Source of the DNA: JAGNZR01 sp051656905
GTDB taxonomy: Bacteria; Fusobacteriota; Fusobacteriia; Fusobacteriales; Fusobacteriaceae
Direction of reading: 5' to 3'
Length of the DNA stretch: 64,000 nucleotides
Assembly: GCA_051656905.1 (NCBI GenBank)
Contig: JBOFJQ010000009.1
Location: 1 to 64,000 of the forward strand
A program made the translations under genes and the position numbers. This document shows, one piece after another, positions 35,887 to 44,128 of the stretch; positions within the stretch are counted from its first letter, which is position 1, and each line of letters opens with the position of its first letter. The notes under the pieces are model-generated. The model was not told the DNA's origin, did not search any database, and saw only the letters and a program-made list of their open reading frames with translations.

Positions 35887-36597
35887 TTGTATTTAAGAAA
35901 AAAAGGAGAAAATAACATGATAACAATTTATATTTATGATGAAAAATTAAACATTATAGCCAAACCATTAGTAAATTCATATGAAGAATTTATGAGTAAT
36001 CCTCAAGAGATATACCAAGAGTGGGATTCTAAAAAACATATAGCAGATACAAAGGAATTTAAAAACCCTGTTATTGTGGATGGAGAGTTAAGAGATAAAA
36101 AAAGAGAAGAAGAAATCTTATTAGATGGAAAAATCGAGTTATTATATCCAGGAGAAATTATCAAAGATGGAAAGATTGAAAAAGTAGAAATATCTAAAGG
36201 ACTGTATAAGCCATTGTGGCAATCTCCAATATGGATTGAAGGTGCACCTCTAGAAGAATGTATTGAATTTAAAAGAGTAGAGTTAAAGAATTGTAGAGAA
36301 TATGAGAATAATGCATCTTATCAAAATTTAAATAAAGATCTATTTGATGCTGATGAGAGCTCAAAGAATAGAATGGAAAGAGCAGAGAAGAAATATAGAG
36401 AAAATCCTGAAGAAAAATTTTTATGGGTTACTGCAGATAATAAGACAGTAGATATAACACATGGAGAATTAAAGGATATTATAACAGGAATCTATACTAG
36501 GAAAGATAGGCTTTATAGGAAATTCACAGATAAGTTAGATATAATAATAAATGCAAAAAATATAGAAGAAGTAAAACAAGTAATTTGGGAGGCATAG
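35887..36597 (+). CDS. phage tail-fibre-associated DUF4376-like protein
   Basis: 236 aa, preceded by AAAGGAG. The C-terminal ~70 residues (KFLWVTADNKTVDITHGELK then IYTRKDRLYRKF) match the DUF4376 pattern found at the end of tail fibre or tail-fibre assembly proteins. The N-terminal part resembles small phage baseplate/tail accessory proteins. The next gene starts one base after its stop. The proper tail genes are not present, so it is part of a remnant or a domesticated cassette. The ATG at 35917 is a better start for the visible ribosome site. Confidence 0.65.
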   Translation: MYLRKKGENNMITIYIYDEKLNIIAKPLVNSYEEFMSNPQEIYQEWDSKKHIADTKEFKNPVIVDGELRDKKREEEILLDGKIELLYPGEIIKDGKIEKVEISKGLYKPLWQSPIWIEGAPLEECIEFKRVELKNCREYENNASYQNLNKDLFDADESSKNRMERAEKKYRENPEEKFLWVTADNKTVDITHGELKDIITGIYTRKDRLYRKFTDKLDIIINAKNIEEVKQVIWEA

Positions 36598-36598
36598 A

Positions 36599-37021
36599 AT
36601 GAAAATATCTAAATATTTTTCAGAAAATGAAGTAGTTGTATCAGCTACAGGATCTAAGTTAGGAATAAAGAATATTCCTAACGATAAAGAAAAAGAATAT
36701 GCTGTTTATGCAGCTAAGAGAATGGATGAGGTAAGAGAGTTTTTAAGAGTCCCACTAATAGTATTATCCTGGTTTAGATGCCAAGAACTTAATGAGGCAG
36801 TAAAGGGAAGTAAAACATCAGGGCATAGATATGCTCTAGCTGTAGATAATTATAGTAACCAGATGGCGAGTAAATTAATGTATGAAAAATTATTGAAAGC
36901 AATGAAAGAAGGGAAATTACAATTTGATCAGCTAATCTACTATCCAAAACAAAATTTTATTCATTGTGGATTTAAATTAGATAAAAAGGAAGAAAGGAAT
37001 CAGGCATGGATAAATAATTAA
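36599..37021 (+). CDS. M15-family peptidase (phage endolysin)
   Basis: 140 aa. Zinc peptidase pattern of the M15 D-Ala-D-Ala carboxypeptidase/endolysin group: SWFRCQELNEAV, the His and Asp of SGHRYALAVDNY (normally SxHxxGxAxD), and the C-terminal HCGF with the third zinc ligand. Cleaves peptidoglycan peptides. It lies directly upstream of a small membrane protein gene and a holin gene, a standard lysis cassette. Confidence 0.85.
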   Translation: MKISKYFSENEVVVSATGSKLGIKNIPNDKEKEYAVYAAKRMDEVREFLRVPLIVLSWFRCQELNEAVKGSKTSGHRYALAVDNYSNQMASKLMYEKLLKAMKEGKLQFDQLIYYPKQNFIHCGFKLDKKEERNQAWINN

Positions 37022-37038
37022 AATATAGGGGGAGAAAA

Positions 37039-37281
37039 ATGAAGTTTAGTATATTTGATTTGCTTTCAAAAGTAACAGATCTCATTTTAAAAAAAAGTAA
37101 AAATGGAGAAAAGGACCAAGATATTAAAAAAACAAAGATAAATACTTTCAATGAATGTTTGGAGAGGGTAACTTATATTTTTGTAATATTGGTAGTTTTG
37201 AATTCTATTTTTCCAAAGCTCCAGTTAAGTGATTGGAATTTTAACATGTTAGAAAAATTATTAAATTACATGATGCCTTAG
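37039..37281 (+). CDS. small membrane protein of the lysis cassette
   Basis: 80 aa with a Lys-rich N-terminus and one membrane helix (about 50-67). Located between endolysin and holin genes with a GGGGGAG site. By position it may be a holin-associated or XhlA/spanin-like protein; sequence alone does not decide. Confidence 0.6.
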   Translation: MKFSIFDLLSKVTDLILKKSKNGEKDQDIKKTKINTFNECLERVTYIFVILVVLNSIFPKLQLSDWNFNMLEKLLNYMMP

Positions 37282-37293
37282 GGGAGGAATTAG

Positions 37294-37758
37294 ATGATAA
37301 GTTTAGCTAAAGGATACTTAGCAATGATATATACAGGATGGATTAGCTTAATGATATATTTAGTAGGAGGTTTTGATACTCTCTTTAAAGCATTACTTAT
37401 AATGATGGCTTTAGATTATTTAACGGGATTAATAAAAGGATATAAGAAAAAGAATATTAACTCTAAAACAGCTTATAAAGGATTTTGGAAAAAAATAGTA
37501 GCGTTAATAGTAGTTATGTGGGCAACCCAAATGGATATAGTATTTCATCATGTTGGAGTCCAAACGTTAGAAGCTTCTAGTGATTTAAGTTCTATTGTGC
37601 AAAATATAGGAATAAGAACACTGGTATTATTGTTCTATGTTTCTACTGAATCATTGTCTATAATAGAGAATGCAGCAGCATTAGGAGTTCCAATTCCAGA
37701 AAAATTGAAAAGTGCTTTAGAGCAATGTAGGGATAATAAAAAAGTAAAAGAAGTATAA
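37294..37758 (+). CDS. phage holin, TcdE/phage_holin_4 family
   Basis: 154 aa with about three membrane segments. Signature of the toxin secretion/phage lysis holin family: MALDYLTGLIKGYKKKNINS, GFWKKIVAL, and the C-terminal ESLSIIENAAALGVPIPEKLK. The same family includes TcdE of Clostridioides difficile, which aids release of toxins lacking signal peptides. Last gene of the lysis cassette. Confidence 0.9.
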   Translation: MISLAKGYLAMIYTGWISLMIYLVGGFDTLFKALLIMMALDYLTGLIKGYKKKNINSKTAYKGFWKKIVALIVVMWATQMDIVFHHVGVQTLEASSDLSSIVQNIGIRTLVLLFYVSTESLSIIENAAALGVPIPEKLKSALEQCRDNKKVKEV

Positions 37759-37779
37759 GAAAAGATATTTGATAAAGAC

Positions 37780-37816
37780 TTCAAGGGTTATAGTTTTTAT
37801 GACTATGACCCTTGAA
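37780..37816. terminator. hairpin between holin and STAND genes
   Basis: A 14-bp stem with one wobble (37780-37793 with 37803-37816), between convergent genes. No proper T run follows on either strand, so termination is plausible but not assured. Confidence 0.5.
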
Positions 37817-37850
37817 AAAATAAGTACATTCCAAATTTTATAAATAAAAA

Positions 37851-40154
37851 TTATCTTTTAAACATATAGTTTATTTCTTGTAATTCATCTATAACATTAG
37901 AGTTAGATATTTGTTCATTATTTTTTTGGGGATTAAGTAGTTCCTCAATTAGAGAAGTAACATCGTACCTATACTTGTCAAAGGCAGGAAAATCTCTAAT
38001 TTTTAAATTTAGAATAGGATCTATTTCTAATAATTGAGTCTCTAATTCCATTGTTATTTTTTCTTCTAACATAATGAAGACTTTCTCTTCTAACGAGCAA
38101 ATAGTAATTTCAAAATCATCTTCAGGATCAATAGAATATTTACTTACAACAGTATCCACAGTATCAGACATTATATCATAGCAATAGTCATCAATAAAAT
38201 CATTAGAGGTGTCTATTAGAAGGATTTTAAAAATATCAAGGAGCTCGTTATTTATTGAATTTTTTTTAATAATATAATTAATTATTTCAATATTATTTAT
38301 AAAATAAACTTTTTTTAATATATCACGGACTAAAATAGGATTAGTAAAAATTATCTTTAGATTATAAAATTCATAAAAATTTTTATCAAATAGATCATCT
38401 AGAAGATTACTAAAGTCGTAATCATGATAATAACTATTTTCAGCTGATTTGCTTATACTATTTAAGACGTCAATTTGTATTTTTTCATTGAAAATCTCAT
38501 ATTTTATAATCATTTTTAAATAATAATAAAAATTTGTTTTTTTTAATGTTTTTAGGTTTAAAAATTTTCCATTTAAAATTAATTCTTTTATTTTTTCTGC
38601 TGCACTCTCTAAATTTGATATTTTTATAATTTGCTCAGCATAAGTTGAATTTTTAATGATATCTTCTTGCAAGTTTTTATTGTTTTTTAAACACGTTTTC
38701 ATATAATCATTTATAGAAGGGTTAACACATTTTATTTTTTTTGTTTTTTGTTGACTACAATAATAAATTTTTAATAAAGATTCATTTAATCTTTTTAAAA
38801 CGGTTTGGTATGTATTTAGTGTTAAATCATTCTTTTTTGAAATTAGACTTTCATTATATACAGTACACAAGATTTCATCGTCAATTTCTGTATCTGTCAA
38901 AGAGTAAAGAGTGTACATCAAACTTCTGTCAACTTCTTCTAATCTGTTTCTAAATTCATCCTCCCAAACATCTAATGGATTGTCTAAGTTATTAATTATA
39001 TATGCAAAATATTGAAAACTTTTTATTTGTTTATATCTGTATTCTTTAGTCACATATTCTATAATTCTAGGATTATAATTTTTATGATTTATTATTTTTA
39101 AATAATTTTCATTGCTTTTTATTTCATTAAAATAATCACTAGGCAAGTTATTAAAAAATAGATGATTATATAAAATATGAGCTTTTTCTATTGGAGATAT
39201 TTTTTCTATGTCAATTATATGTTTAGAAACATCTTTTTTTTCTATTAATTCTTTAAATTTTATAAAAGAAGAGGTAGCTTCATTTAGTATAGTTATTCTA
39301 CTATTCATAATTAGTTTTTTATTAGGTGATTTCTCTACAAAGCTAATTAATGTTTTAAGTTCATTGGGCTGCTTTTCGTCCATTTTTAAATAATGTTGCC
39401 CCAAAAAGTCATCTAATAAAATAATTTCCTTTTGTGCGGTATCACGAGACAAATTAGCTTTTATTTCACTTAAATTATTGTTAGTCGTATATTTTATTTT
39501 GTATTGATTACTTAAAAAATATAATAGTAACATTTTAGAAATAGTACTTTTCCCAACGCCTGGACCTCCAGTTAATATTAATATATTACTATTTTCTAGT
39601 ATTATTTTGGATTCTCGATATGAAGATGTTTCAACAAAAAAAATACTTTCTTCTTCAATATCAAAACGTAATTCTTCACAATCAAGAAACATGCTTTGAT
39701 TTAGAATTAAAGAAATAATTTGGCTAGAACATAACCACAATTTAAAATTTTTTTGTACAATGTCAAAGTTTTCTTCTTTTTCTAAAAATTCATTTATAGG
39801 TATAGCATCCCAAATATATTCGATATTTGGCATAGTTTTAGGAAATAGTGAAACTATCTCTTCTTTATTTTTTAGTGTTAACGATAAACTAGTCATTACA
39901 TAATAAAAATCTATTTCTTTTTCTTCTATTCTAGAGGCTTCTTTTTTTAAGGAAGCTAGTAAGGCGGAAAATTTGCTTTGAGAATAATGTTTAACTTGGG
40001 CAATTATCTTATGTTTTTTTTCACCATCACTAATGTCGATTCCTCCGTCCTTTCCTCTTGGGAAAAAAAATAGTTTTTTATTTAATGCTCTTTCTAAAAT
40101 ATTTTTACATAAAATTTCAAATTCATAATCATTTAAGTTATTAAAGTTATACAT
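37851..40154 (-). CDS. Mrr-like nuclease fused to a STAND NTPase (antiphage type)
   Basis: 767 aa. N-terminal PD-(D/E)XK nuclease domain (about 1-125): GKDGGID with Asp40 and AQVKH with Gln53/Lys55, the Mrr-type catalytic pattern. Then an NTPase: Walker A GGPGVGKST (196-204) and Walker B IILLDDF (244-250), matching the nSTAND3 type. The C-terminal ~400 residues are helical with no clear repeats. Such nuclease-NTPase proteins act as phage sensors that trigger DNA cutting (Avs-like logic). Lies in an island with an OLD nuclease and a toxin-antitoxin-like locus. Lower GC and different codon use from the housekeeping genes suggest transfer. Confidence 0.8.
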   Translation of the reverse strand: MYNFNNLNDYEFEILCKNILERALNKKLFFFPRGKDGGIDISDGEKKHKIIAQVKHYSQSKFSALLASLKKEASRIEEKEIDFYYVMTSLSLTLKNKEEIVSLFPKTMPNIEYIWDAIPINEFLEKEENFDIVQKNFKLWLCSSQIISLILNQSMFLDCEELRFDIEEESIFFVETSSYRESKIILENSNILILTGGPGVGKSTISKMLLLYFLSNQYKIKYTTNNNLSEIKANLSRDTAQKEIILLDDFLGQHYLKMDEKQPNELKTLISFVEKSPNKKLIMNSRITILNEATSSFIKFKELIEKKDVSKHIIDIEKISPIEKAHILYNHLFFNNLPSDYFNEIKSNENYLKIINHKNYNPRIIEYVTKEYRYKQIKSFQYFAYIINNLDNPLDVWEDEFRNRLEEVDRSLMYTLYSLTDTEIDDEILCTVYNESLISKKNDLTLNTYQTVLKRLNESLLKIYYCSQQKTKKIKCVNPSINDYMKTCLKNNKNLQEDIIKNSTYAEQIIKISNLESAAEKIKELILNGKFLNLKTLKKTNFYYYLKMIIKYEIFNEKIQIDVLNSISKSAENSYYHDYDFSNLLDDLFDKNFYEFYNLKIIFTNPILVRDILKKVYFINNIEIINYIIKKNSINNELLDIFKILLIDTSNDFIDDYCYDIMSDTVDTVVSKYSIDPEDDFEITICSLEEKVFIMLEEKITMELETQLLEIDPILNLKIRDFPAFDKYRYDVTSLIEELLNPQKNNEQISNSNVIDELQEINYMFKR

Positions 40155-40748
40155 ATACTCTCCATTTTAAAAATTATACTGCAAGTTTTATATTAGATTA
40201 TAGCATACTATAACACTGAGCAGTATAATTAAAAATAGTAGAGGATTTATATAAAATAAGAACGAGTAATTAATAAAATAAAATTTTAAAATGTACTATA
40301 TTAAAATTAAGATAAAAATGTTATTATTTTAAATAAGTGAGTTATAAAAAATTATTTTTTAAACAAGAATAAGGGAATAGTTTTTGGAAATAAAGCCATT
40401 TTAAAAGAAAAAATAAAAAATATAGAAATTGGGAATAAAAGAAAAAATATGATGAATTGCATTTAATTATAATTTCTTGTATTTATAATAAAAAAAGATA
40501 ACACGATTAAAAATATGAGAAAAAATAAGTTCTACTTCAGAAATTAGAAGAAAGTGCTTAAGAGCAACAGAATTGTATAAATTAGTAATAAGAGATTTGA
40601 GTGCATGAGGAGTTATTTACCGAAGAAGGAATAATGGAGTTAAAATCGTAAGTTAGAATTTTCAGTTTTTAATAAAAAATATTTGAAATTAAAAAAATAT
40701 ATAATAAGAAAAATTAAAGCAGTTAAACTTATTATATTAGGGGGAAGT
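40155..40748. other. divergent intergenic region with operator-like repeat and possible gene remnant
   Basis: Nearly 600 bases of very AT-rich DNA between two divergent defence genes. The 10-bp sequence at 40173-40182 recurs inverted at 40220-40229, flanking a possible minus-strand -10 (TATAAT) of the STAND gene. Around 40531-40652 one frame reads like decayed coding sequence (EIRRKCLRATELYKLVIRDL, one stop), perhaps a lost gene. Otherwise I see nothing. Confidence 0.4.
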
Positions 40749-42572
40749 ATGATTTTAAAAAAAATGAGATTAGAAAATTTTAGAGGATATCAAAATGCTA
40801 GAATAGAATTTGATGAAAATTTGAATGTTATAATAGGAAAAAATGATGTTGGGAAATCGACAATATTAGAGGCTTTAGAAATTTATTTTAATAGTGATAT
40901 CATAAAACCTGATCAAGGAGATTTAAACATATTTTCCAAAAAAAATGGAGGAAATATGTTTAAAATAACATGTTGCTTCGAGGTAAATAAAAAAAATGAA
41001 ATATTGTTAGATTGTACAAATAAAACAACGTTTGAAAATGAATTTATTTTAAATAAAGATAATATGTTGGAAATAATTCAAGAATTTAGTTGTGATAAAG
41101 CTAAAATTACTCCCCAAATATTTATAAAAATAAATTACCCAATAGAATTAGAAAATCATCTTAATTTAATGAAATTAGCAGACTTAAAAGCAAAAGTGAA
41201 AGCTATGAATATAGAATCAGAAGTTGATGATAAAACTAAAAAAGAAAATTATAGAGGTGCTATTTATAACAATATAGATGATATTAATAGAAGAGAAGAA
41301 AAAATATTTCAAATTGATAAAAATATAGAGGGTTATAATTTATGGGATAAATTAAGAATGGAGTTACCTTTATATTTTTTATTTCAATCAGATAGAAGTA
41401 ATACTGATAAAGATTCAGAAATTCAAAATCCATTAAGAGTAGCAGCAAAAGAAGTTTTAATCGGATTAAACGAGGAAATCGAATCTATAAAAAATATAGT
41501 AAAAGAAAAAGTTGAAAGTATAGGGAAAGATACAATTGAAGAATTAAAAAAATTTAACCCTGATATAGCGAATATTTTAAAAGTAGATTTATCTACAAAA
41601 AGTTTTGATAGTCTATTTTCTTTTAATATAGTTGGAGATGATGAAATACCATTAAATAAGAGAGGAAGTGGAATAAGAAGATTGATGCTTTTAAGCTATT
41701 TTATGGCAGTAGCAAAAAAAAAGCATGGAGATAAAAAGGTTATATATGCAATAGAAGAACCTGAAACAGCTCAACATCCTAATTTTCAAAGTGAAATATT
41801 GGAAACTCTTAGGGTTCTTTCAAAAACTAATTATCAAATAATTTTAACGACTCATAGTCCGCAGATAGCTAAGCAAATGCAAGAAGAAAATATAATTTTT
41901 ATAAAAAAATGTAGAGCAGGTAATAATGAAATTATAAAAGATACAGAAACAAAAATTAAAGATGTTGCGGAAACATTGGGAATTTTTCCGACTGTACTAC
42001 CAAAAGTAATAGTTTCTGTTGAAGGAGATACTGATGTAAGGTTTTTTAAAACAGTTGGAAAAATAGAAGAATTAAAAAATATTGTTGATTTAGATAAAGA
42101 AAATATAGGATTTATACCACAAAAAGGGGGAAAAATTTTAGAATGGATAACTAGGGATTACTTAGCCGATTCTGAGACAAAAGAAATTATTATATGTGAT
42201 AGGGATAGTGAGGTATATGTAAAAAAAATAGATGAACTAAATGCGACTGAGGATCAAAGAAGAGCTGGATTTGTGACAGATAAATATGAAATAGAGAATT
42301 ATATTCATCCAAAGCTGTATAATGATTTATATGAAACTAATTTTTCGTATGATGAAAATTGGAACGATTTAGACATCCCTAAAACTCTTTGTGATAAGCT
42401 AAAAGATTCTCCCAAATATAAAAGCTACACTTCGGATAAGAAAATACAGAATGATATAAAAATTCAAATAAGCGAGAATTTGTTAGATAAAATAACAAAA
42501 GATTATTTGATTGATATAGGAGCCTTTGATGAACTTAAAAAAATATTTGAAAAAATTAATAGTTTTAAGTAA
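40749..42572 (+). CDS. OLD-family ATP-dependent nuclease (AAA + TOPRIM)
   Basis: 607 aa from the ATG at 40749, chosen for the purine-rich GGGGGAAG before it; an upstream in-frame ATG (40683) has no site. N-terminal ABC/SMC-type ATPase: Walker A GKNDVGKST (30-38), signature-like KRGSGIRRLML, Walker B VIYAIEEPE (331-339) and the H-loop LTTHSPQ. C-terminal TOPRIM nuclease: VSVEGDTD with the catalytic Glu (about 425) and CDRD (about 483-486). Related to P2 OLD and GajA. No GajB-like helicase or other partner is adjacent, so it is a stand-alone defence candidate. Confidence 0.88.
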   Translation: MILKKMRLENFRGYQNARIEFDENLNVIIGKNDVGKSTILEALEIYFNSDIIKPDQGDLNIFSKKNGGNMFKITCCFEVNKKNEILLDCTNKTTFENEFILNKDNMLEIIQEFSCDKAKITPQIFIKINYPIELENHLNLMKLADLKAKVKAMNIESEVDDKTKKENYRGAIYNNIDDINRREEKIFQIDKNIEGYNLWDKLRMELPLYFLFQSDRSNTDKDSEIQNPLRVAAKEVLIGLNEEIESIKNIVKEKVESIGKDTIEELKKFNPDIANILKVDLSTKSFDSLFSFNIVGDDEIPLNKRGSGIRRLMLLSYFMAVAKKKHGDKKVIYAIEEPETAQHPNFQSEILETLRVLSKTNYQIILTTHSPQIAKQMQEENIIFIKKCRAGNNEIIKDTETKIKDVAETLGIFPTVLPKVIVSVEGDTDVRFFKTVGKIEELKNIVDLDKENIGFIPQKGGKILEWITRDYLADSETKEIIICDRDSEVYVKKIDELNATEDQRRAGFVTDKYEIENYIHPKLYNDLYETNFSYDENWNDLDIPKTLCDKLKDSPKYKSYTSDKKIQNDIKIQISENLLDKITKDYLIDIGAFDELKKIFEKINSFK

Positions 42573-42725
42573 AAGAAACTTGTGGCAGAGAACCCCAAAA
42601 TATATTATTTATATTTTTATTATTTTAACTAATTTTAAGATAATAAAAAACTAAAATAAAATAGAAAATATTATTAATTAGTATTATCAAAATCAAGTTT
42701 ATAAAAATTATTTGAAAAAAATGCC

Positions 42726-42753
42726 TTGACATGATATTATAAAATAATAAAAT
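42726..42753 (+). promoter_or_regulatory. candidate promoter upstream of an 18-bp inverted repeat
   Basis: TTGACA (42726-42731), 16-base spacer, TAAAAT (42748-42753). A transcript would begin near 42760 and run into the perfect hairpin at 42774-42812. Its purpose is unclear. Confidence 0.4.
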
Positions 42754-42773
42754 GGGTTTTTATATAAATTATA

Positions 42774-42812
42774 TCCAGTGATATGGAAAATAAAATTTTC
42801 CATATCACTGGA
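42774..42812. repeat. perfect 18-bp inverted repeat
   Basis: Arms 42774-42791 and 42795-42812 are exactly complementary with a 3-base loop. No T run follows on either strand, so it is not a standard terminator. It lies 22 bases before the promoter of the type III toxin-antitoxin-like locus and may be a regulator site or the edge of a mobile unit. Confidence 0.7.
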
Positions 42813-42833
42813 GTAAAAATAAAAATTATACTG

Positions 42834-42862
42834 TTGACATTAGCTATAGATTATAGTAATAT
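42834..42862 (+). promoter_or_regulatory. consensus promoter of the antitoxin-like repeat RNA
   Basis: Perfect -35 TTGACA (42834-42839), 17-base spacer and -10 TAATAT (42857-42862). Transcription should start near 42869, just before the first 36-nt repeat. Among the strongest promoter sequences seen in the window. Confidence 0.8.
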
Positions 42863-42876
42863 ATAGCTAAACAGAA

Positions 42877-42984
42877 ATAGTTGGAAACCCCTTGCCATAG
42901 TAGGGACTTTTAATAGTTGGAAACCCCTTGCCATAGTAGGGACTTTTAATAGTTGGAGCTTCTCTGCCATAATGAGATATAGAA
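42877..42984 (+). ncRNA. type III antitoxin-like RNA: three 36-nt tandem repeats
   Basis: Two identical copies (42877-42912, 42913-42948) and one diverged copy (42949-42984) with an exact 36-nt period. Each can fold as an H-type pseudoknot. Stem 1 pairs TGG (42882-42884) with CCA (42895-42897); stem 2 pairs CCCT (42889-42892) with AGGG (42902-42905). In the third copy stem 2 is TCTC/GAGA, with three of four pairs changed on both sides, so pairing is preserved. Promoter before and terminator after match toxI/antiQ-type RNAs that a ToxN-like nuclease cuts into units which then inhibit it. No spacers, so not CRISPR. Confidence 0.8.
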
Positions 42985-43020
42985 AAGAAGTTATGAGATA
43001 TGTCGTAACTTCTTTTTTTT
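42983..43020 (+). terminator. terminator between antitoxin-like RNA and toxin gene
   Basis: An 11-bp perfect stem (42983-42993 with 43006-43016) and a T run ending at 43020, directly followed by the AGGAG of the next gene. In type III systems this leaky terminator sets the ratio of antitoxin RNA to toxin mRNA. Confidence 0.85.
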
Positions 43021-43030
43021 AGGAGTATAA

Positions 43031-44059
43031 ATGGAAATAGTAAAATTAAATGAGGATTACTTAAAGTTAATAACAGAAGAAAATAATAAATATCCACAAA
43101 AAGGAATAGGAGTAAAGATATATGTCGATGAAACTTTCTTTTTTGTTCCTATAACCTCGCAAGATAAAAAAGGAATTAACAAACAGGATGAAAAGAAGTT
43201 TTTTAGTCTTGAGAAAAATGGAACCTTACTTATATGTGATTATATTTATATAAAACCATTTTTAGTAGAAAAAATAAAAGAAAATGCAACTATAATATCT
43301 GAAATTAAAAAGTTGCAAGATAATAAAAGTGAAATTTTGAAAAATCTAAGATTTCAAATTAATTATTCTAAAGATAGAATAGATAAAAGAAAAAAAGAAT
43401 TATTGGAAGGATATACTAGAGATTTTACAGAAAAAAATCGTCAGAAAGCTATTGAATATACGAAAAATGCTATTGATTCAATGTCAATTTTAGAGAAAAT
43501 AAATTTTTCTTCTGAAGAAATTGAGCAAATTATAAAATATCAAGTTTTTGAAAAAGTAGATTTGTACGATGTAAAGACTATCTTTAATTTAATTGAAGCT
43601 TGGAAATTTTTAAAGAATACCTTAGAATCATCTTTAACTTTAGATTATATTATTCATATAAATAGGCTAATCGCTAATCACCAAGCACTCAAAGTTGGAG
43701 AATTAAGAGATGGGAATAATTCAGTTAGCGGTGAATTTTTTATAGTTCCACCTAATAAAGAAAAGGTTATAAAATTTATGGAAAAAATTTTAGGAAATAA
43801 GAATATTCAGATAGAGGCAAAAGCGCTGCTAATATTTCATAAATTAATAACTGAACAATGGTTTTGGGATGGAAATAAAAGAACGGCTTTTATAATAGCA
43901 AATAAATTATTAATAAAAGAAGGAAAAGGAATTTTTTTATTGGATAGTTCTACATCTGACTCTTTTTCTCAATTACTATATAATTGTTATAAGAATAAAG
44001 ATAAAAGAAATGAATTGTTTAAGTTTATTCAGGAAAAATGTATAAAAACATGGGATTAA
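43031..44059 (+). CDS. ToxN/AbiQ-like endoRNase fused to a degenerate Fic/Doc domain
   Basis: 342 aa with AGGAG 6 bases before the ATG. Residues 1-105 resemble the ToxN/AbiQ/TenpN fold: KLNEDYLKL, GIGVKIYVDETFFFVPITSQ and LLICDYIYIKPFLVEKI, with Thr42, Ser43 and Lys46/47 in the place of the ToxN active-site TS-K group. A charged helical linker (106-165) leads to a Fic/Doc domain (about 170-340) with an HINRLIA-type N-terminal helix, GELRDGNNSVSG and a motif at 276-286 reading QWFWDGNKRTA: the usual catalytic His is Gln276, while Asp280, Gly281, Asn282 and Arg284 are kept. The upstream repeats and terminator make a type III toxin-antitoxin layout. The RNase part is assigned by pattern and context; the Fic part is certain. 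Confidence 0.75.
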   Translation: MEIVKLNEDYLKLITEENNKYPQKGIGVKIYVDETFFFVPITSQDKKGINKQDEKKFFSLEKNGTLLICDYIYIKPFLVEKIKENATIISEIKKLQDNKSEILKNLRFQINYSKDRIDKRKKELLEGYTRDFTEKNRQKAIEYTKNAIDSMSILEKINFSSEEIEQIIKYQVFEKVDLYDVKTIFNLIEAWKFLKNTLESSLTLDYIIHINRLIANHQALKVGELRDGNNSVSGEFFIVPPNKEKVIKFMEKILGNKNIQIEAKALLIFHKLITEQWFWDGNKRTAFIIANKLLIKEGKGIFLLDSSTSDSFSQLLYNCYKNKDKRNELFKFIQEKCIKTWD

Positions 44060-44128
44060 AAATTTTGTTTGTTAATAAAAATCAATCTATTTAAAATTAA
44101 TTAGAATATTTTTGATAGGAGTAAGAGT

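Noticed and set aside
34875..37758. Intact prophage
   Set aside because: No integrase, capsid, terminase, portal or replication genes; only regulator, tail-associated and lysis genes.
40749..42572. Gabija system
   Set aside because: A GajA-like OLD nuclease is present but no UvrD-like GajB gene lies next to it.
42877..42984. CRISPR array
   Set aside because: The 36-nt units are directly adjacent with no spacers, and there are no cas genes; the promoter-repeat-terminator-gene layout fits a type III antitoxin.
42867..43097. Minus-strand ORF over the repeats
   Set aside because: Its repeated SPYYGKGFPTI text is only the reverse reading of the tandem repeats and has no ribosome site.
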